Made by a program: the position numbers and the translations under genes. The notes under the pieces were generated by a model that saw nothing but the letters and a program-made list of their open reading frames with translations, was not told the origin of the DNA and ran no database searches. A stretch of DNA of 64,000 bases from positions 2,354,001-2,418,000 of the forward strand of contig NZ_CP120368.1 in the NCBI RefSeq assembly GCF_029892045.1, given 5' to 3'. The first letter of the stretch is position 1. Each line of letters opens with the position of its first letter. Source of the stretch: Sinorhizobium numidicum (GTDB lineage: Bacteria; Pseudomonadota; Alphaproteobacteria; Rhizobiales; Rhizobiaceae). Positions 63,188-64,000 of the stretch are shown here, piece after piece.

Positions 63188-64000
63188 ATGCATGACCAGA
63201 TCCCGACCATCACCTTTCCGGACGGACGCAAGATTCCCGCGCTCGGCCAGGGCACCTGGCGGATGGGCGAAAACCGGACGAAGGCGGCGGAGGAAGTCCG
63301 CAGCCTGCAGTCCGGCCTCGACCTCGGCATGACCCTGATCGATACTGCGGAAATGTACGGCAGCGGCGCTTCCGAGCGTATCGTCGGAGAAGCGATCAAG
63401 GGCCGCCGCGATGAGGCCTTCGTCGTCAGCAAAGTGCTCCCCTCCAACGCCAGCCGTTCAGGCACCATCGCCGCCTGCGAGCGCAGTCTCAAAAATCTCG
63501 GCACCGACGATCTCGATCTCTACCTCCTGCACTGGCGCGGCGGTTATCCGCTTGCCGACACCGTCGCCGCCTTCGAGGAGTTAAAAAAGGCCGGCAAGAT
63601 CCGCGCCTGGGGCGTCTCGAACTTCGATGTCGATGACATGGAGGAACTGGAAACGGTGGCGGACGGCGGAAACGCCGCGACCAACCAGGTACTTTATAAT
63701 CTTGCCCGCCGCGGCATCGAATATGACCTTCTGCCCTGGTGCCGCGACCGCGGCATGCCGATTATGGCCTATTCGCCTCTCGACGAGGGCCGTCTGCTCC
63801 ACAATGCCGACCTGATTCACATCGCCAAGGCGCATCAGGCAACGCCTGCGCAGATAGCGCTTGCCTTCCTCAAGAGCCGGTCGGGTGTCATTTCCATTCC
63901 GAAGACCGGCTCCGCCGAGCGCGCCCGGGAAAACCGCGACGCCATGGACATCCATCTGACGGCGGAAAATTTGGCCGAACTCGACCGCCTCTTCCCGCCG
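63188..64000 (+). CDS. Aldo/keto reductase, partial (runs off the window)
   Basis: 271 codons are visible with no stop before the window ends. The tetrad residues are Asp and Tyr in LIDTAEMYG, Lys in VVSKVLP and His in LYLLHWRG; the cofactor site has [19 protein letters not shown]. Compared with the 270-290 residue AKR family it resembles, only a few residues are likely to be missing. The substrate is unknown. Confidence 0.9.
   Translation, partial: MHDQIPTITFPDGRKIPALGQGTWRMGENRTKAAEEVRSLQSGLDLGMTLIDTAEMYGSGASERIVGEAIKGRRDEAFVVSKVLPSNASRSGTIAACERSLKNLGTDDLDLYLLHWRGGYPLADTVAAFEELKKAGKIRAWGVSNFDVDDMEELETVADGGNAATNQVLYNLARRGIEYDLLPWCRDRGMPIMAYSPLDEGRLLHNADLIHIAKAHQATPAQIALAFLKSRSGVISIPKTGSAERARENRDAMDIHLTAENLAELDRLFPP

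Overview
The window is high-GC alphaproteobacterial DNA, most likely from a Sinorhizobium/Ensifer-type rhizobium. Three things point there: codon usage and gene families typical of Rhizobiales (DUF930, DUF983, DUF1062, BTLCP transglutaminase-like protein, MocR and Lrp regulators), and about twenty copies of a roughly 100-bp element made of two large palindromes that looks like the rhizobial RIME1 intergenic element. No rRNA, tRNA, CRISPR array, insertion sequence or phage gene was recognised.

Layout. 0-8.5 kb: SDR/TetR divergent pair, a glutathione S-transferase, an aldo/keto reductase, an acyltransferase-SGNH O-acetylase, a PLP aminotransferase and TerC. 8.6-14.3 kb: a DUF930 protein whose start lies in a repeat, a methyltransferase, a 33-codon membrane peptide, a class III cyclase with duplicated membrane hairpins, an aldo/keto reductase and DUF1062. 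14.4-24.5 kb: ilvC between repeats, TetR with a perfect operator-like palindrome, an alpha/beta hydrolase, LysR/isochorismatase, a MacA-MacB exporter, a BTLCP protein and a secreted polyglycine protein. 24.6-41.8 kb: a nuclease, a kinase-fold phosphotransferase, NDH-2, Lrp, a racemase, a QorR/QorB-like pair, a DsbA-fold isomerase, DUF983, MocR, pdxJ, DUF899, a metallo-beta-lactamase-fold hydrolase, a MerR-LuxR fusion regulator, a glycine-zipper lipoprotein, an EF-hand protein and an NmrA-type oxidoreductase.

The most unusual locus is 42.0-49.1 kb. It is a tightly packed five-gene minus-strand operon: a nucleotide cyclase-ATPase-TPR regulator, a YcaO protein, a TfuA protein, a thermolysin-like metalloprotease and a cysteine-rich protein without a recognisable family. 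A membrane-embedded patatin-like phospholipase is divergent from it. YcaO-TfuA pairs are known to make backbone thioamides, so this looks like an uncharacterised peptide- or protein-modification system. The TfuA gene carries an in-frame palindromic repeat, and the region is free of the RIME1-like repeats that crowd its flanks.

51.5-64 kb: a frameshifted FMN-binding flavoprotein, two LysE exporters, Lrp/RidA, a RecD-like helicase, an AbrB-type membrane protein, a secreted-repeat/ECF sigma/anti-sigma operon, a cobalt-type nitrile hydratase operon, a repeat-dense stretch, a cold-shock protein and a partial aldo/keto reductase running off the end. Repeats have touched coding sequences at least four times: a start, a stop, an in-frame insertion and a leader.
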